Shown: piece by piece, positions 5,630-6,947 of the stretch
Position numbering within the stretch: position 1 is the first letter of the stretch
How the letters are laid out: every line of letters begins with the position of its first letter
Assembly (NCBI GenBank): GCA_017457345.1
Contig: JAFTHR010000057.1
Span: forward strand, 1 to 6,947
DNA from: Clostridia bacterium
Lineage (GTDB): Bacteria; Bacillota; Clostridia; Christensenellales; Borkfalkiaceae
Length of the DNA stretch: 6,947 bases
Direction of reading: 5' to 3'
Position numbers and translations under genes: made by a program
The notes under the pieces: generated by a model
What the model was told of the DNA's origin: nothing
What the model saw: only the letters and a program-made list of their open reading frames with translations
The model's database searches: none

Positions 5630-5657
5630 TTGTGCGGTTATTTCTCCTTCCGCAGTT

Positions 5658-5675
5658 TAGCGCATATTCGCGCTA
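5658..5675 (+). other. Small hairpin in the secY leader
   Basis: tagcgc (5658-5663) pairs with gcgcta (5670-5675) around a 6-base loop. The 8-mer tattcgcg occurs twice next to each other (5665-5672 and 5674-5681), so alternative pairings are possible. The stem is short and its biological role is unproven. Confidence 0.4.
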
Positions 5676-5681
5676 TTCGCG

Positions 5682-5698
5682 TTGAGCCTTGCGCTCAA
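5682..5698 (+). other. Small hairpin just upstream of the secY ribosome binding site
   Basis: ttgagc (5682-5687) pairs with gctcaa (5693-5698) around a 5-base loop. It ends 16 bases before the GGAG of secY (5715-5718). There is no T-run after it. It could influence translation initiation or be incidental. Confidence 0.4.
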
Positions 5699-5724
5699 TA
5701 CTAACATCAATATCGGAGAATAAA

Positions 5725-6947
5725 ATGTTACAGACACTAATCAATGCATTTAAAGTCAAGGAAATACGGCACAAGGTGTACATGATGCTCCTTTTGTTGC
5801 TCGTGTTCCGTATTGGCTGTTTCATTCCCGTTCCCGGCTTGGATAGAGCGGAGTTTGCCTCTTTATTCGCAGCGGACACAGGGAACGATTTCCTCACGCT
5901 TATGAGCAGTATTACTGGTGGCGCGCTTGCCCAAGGTACTATCTTTGCGCTTGGTATCGGTCCTTACATCAACGCTTCGATTATTATGCAACTCCTTTGC
6001 GTGGGTATTCCCCCGCTTGAAAGACTTTCCAAACAAGGGGAAGAGGGTCAAAAGAAAATCGCGCAATACACCCGTTACGTGACGATTTTGCTTGCCGTAA
6101 TTCAATCCCTTGGGATTATCGTTAGTTTCGCTTCCACGGAAGGTGCGATTAAGAGCGAATTGTTCTTCAATCAACCCTGGCTTGCGGGCGCGTTTATGAC
6201 GATTGTGTACACGGCAGGTGCGCTTATCGTTATGTGGATCGGCGAAAGAATCACCGATTACGGCGTGGGCAACGGTCAATCTATGATCATCTTCGTAGGT
6301 ATCATTGCAACGGCTGGCCAAGCGATTTTAAACAAAATTTCGCAATTCGGTACTACGGACGGCAGAGCCGTTTGGGAACTTATCGCGTTCATTTTATTGT
6401 GCGTGTTAATTTTCTTTGCGATCGTGTACGTAGATTTGTCCGAACGTAAAGTGCCTATTCAATACGCAAAACAAATCAAAGGCAGAAAGATGTACGGCGG
6501 TCAATCGTCAGTAATTCCCATCCGTATTTCGGGTGGTGGCGTTATGCCGTTGATCTTTGCGTTCTCTATTTTGAGTTTCCCTCAATTGATCGCGAGCATG
6601 GTTGCACCGAATAGCGGTTTTGCAACGTGGTGGGCGAACTGGATGTCCGGTTCTTCCGAAATTCCTCTCGGTCAAGTGATTTATTCCTTGGTACTTTGCT
6701 TGTTGATTTTTGCATTCTCGTTCTTCTATGCGCAAATGCAATTCAACCCCGAAGACGTTTCTAAGAGCATTCAACAAAACGGCGGCTTTATTCAAGGTAT
6801 CCGCCCCGGTAGAGCAACGGAAGCATATCTTAAAAAGATTTCCAACCGTATCACTTTATTCGGTGCAATTTACCTTTCGCTCGTTGCGTTTATCCCCTCG
6901 GTAGCGTTTGCGTGGGCGGCAATGGACCTTGTGAACGTATTCTCTAC
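5725..6947 (+). CDS. secY: Protein translocase subunit SecY, 3' end beyond the window
   Basis: SecY is the membrane channel of the general secretion pathway, working with SecE, SecG, SecA and the ribosome. The frame is open for 407 codons to the window edge; about 25-35 residues are probably missing. GGAG at 5715-5718 is 6 bases before the ATG. Nine hydrophobic segments are visible (roughly residues 17-36, 68-92, 113-134, 153-172, 184-204, 215-236, 270-291, 314-337, 375-396). TIFALGIGPYINASIIMQLL (72-91) and GERITDYGVGNGQSMIIF (173-190) are the two SecY signatures. Ile78, Ile82, Ile189 and Ile277 align with pore-ring residues of the E. coli channel. The cytosolic loop VPIQYAKQIKGRKMYGGQ and the SecA/ribosome-binding loop with GIRPG (Arg360, equivalent to E. 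coli Arg357) are present. Several usually conserved positions differ (Gln109, Gln185, Gln357 and ISGGG before VMP). Confidence 0.98.
   Translation, partial: MLQTLINAFKVKEIRHKVYMMLLLLLVFRIGCFIPVPGLDRAEFASLFAADTGNDFLTLMSSITGGALAQGTIFALGIGPYINASIIMQLLCVGIPPLERLSKQGEEGQKKIAQYTRYVTILLAVIQSLGIIVSFASTEGAIKSELFFNQPWLAGAFMTIVYTAGALIVMWIGERITDYGVGNGQSMIIFVGIIATAGQAILNKISQFGTTDGRAVWELIAFILLCVLIFFAIVYVDLSERKVPIQYAKQIKGRKMYGGQSSVIPIRISGGGVMPLIFAFSILSFPQLIASMVAPNSGFATWWANWMSGSSEIPLGQVIYSLVLCLLIFAFSFFYAQMQFNPEDVSKSIQQNGGFIQGIRPGRATEAYLKKISNRITLFGAIYLSLVAFIPSVAFAWAAMDLVNVFS

Noticed and set aside
5682..5712. A possible promoter for secY (TTGAGC as -35)
   Set aside because: No acceptable -10 hexamer lies 16-18 bases downstream; the nearest AT-rich options (tcaata) are at poor spacing. 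The TTGAGC is better explained as one arm of a hairpin.
6234..6449. A 71-codon + strand frame inside secY
   Set aside because: It lies wholly inside the secY frame, whose translation is continuous and matches SecY throughout, and its own product resembles nothing.

Overview
This window is a stretch of the conserved bacterial S10/spc ribosomal protein cluster, all on the + strand. Fifteen genes follow in the classic order: rpsC (5' end missing), rplP, rpmC, rpsQ, rplN, rplX, rplE, rpsN, rpsH, rplF, rplR, rpsE, rpmD, rplO and secY (3' end missing). I see no mobile element, CRISPR array, rRNA or tRNA, and no accessory or defence gene. The region is mostly ordinary core genome; the interesting points are details within it.

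Organism: almost every gene has a strong AAGGAGG-type ribosome binding site, S14 is the short zinc-binding (four-cysteine) form, L24 also carries a four-cysteine zinc ribbon, and the proteins read most like those of Bacillota, class Clostridia. Many of the proteins contain extra cysteines, which fits a strict anaerobe. My best guess is an uncultured gut or sediment member of the Clostridia. That placement is inference from sequence feel; no search was run.

Layout: bases 1-5591 hold fourteen ribosomal protein genes packed with 12-20 base gaps, or with overlaps at rpsC/rplP (1 base) and rplP/rpmC (4 bases). This spacing implies one polycistronic mRNA with translational coupling. No promoter is visible, so it must lie upstream of base 1. 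Bases 5592-5724 are the only real intergenic region: 133 bases with a perfect 10-bp hairpin, two 6-bp hairpins and a possible 22-codon reading frame. secY starts at 5725 and runs off the window.

How the genes work together: S3, S17, S14, S8 and S5 build the small subunit (S3 and S5 at the mRNA entry, S8 and S17 in early 16S folding). L16, L29, L14, L24, L5, L6, L18, L30 and L15 build the large subunit; L5 and L18 load 5S rRNA, L24 starts assembly, and L29 sits at the tunnel exit. SecY is the membrane channel that receives exported and membrane proteins from the ribosome. The most distinctive features are an Ala/Lys-rich, partly duplicated tail on L24 and the structured gap that may set secY expression apart from the ribosomal genes.
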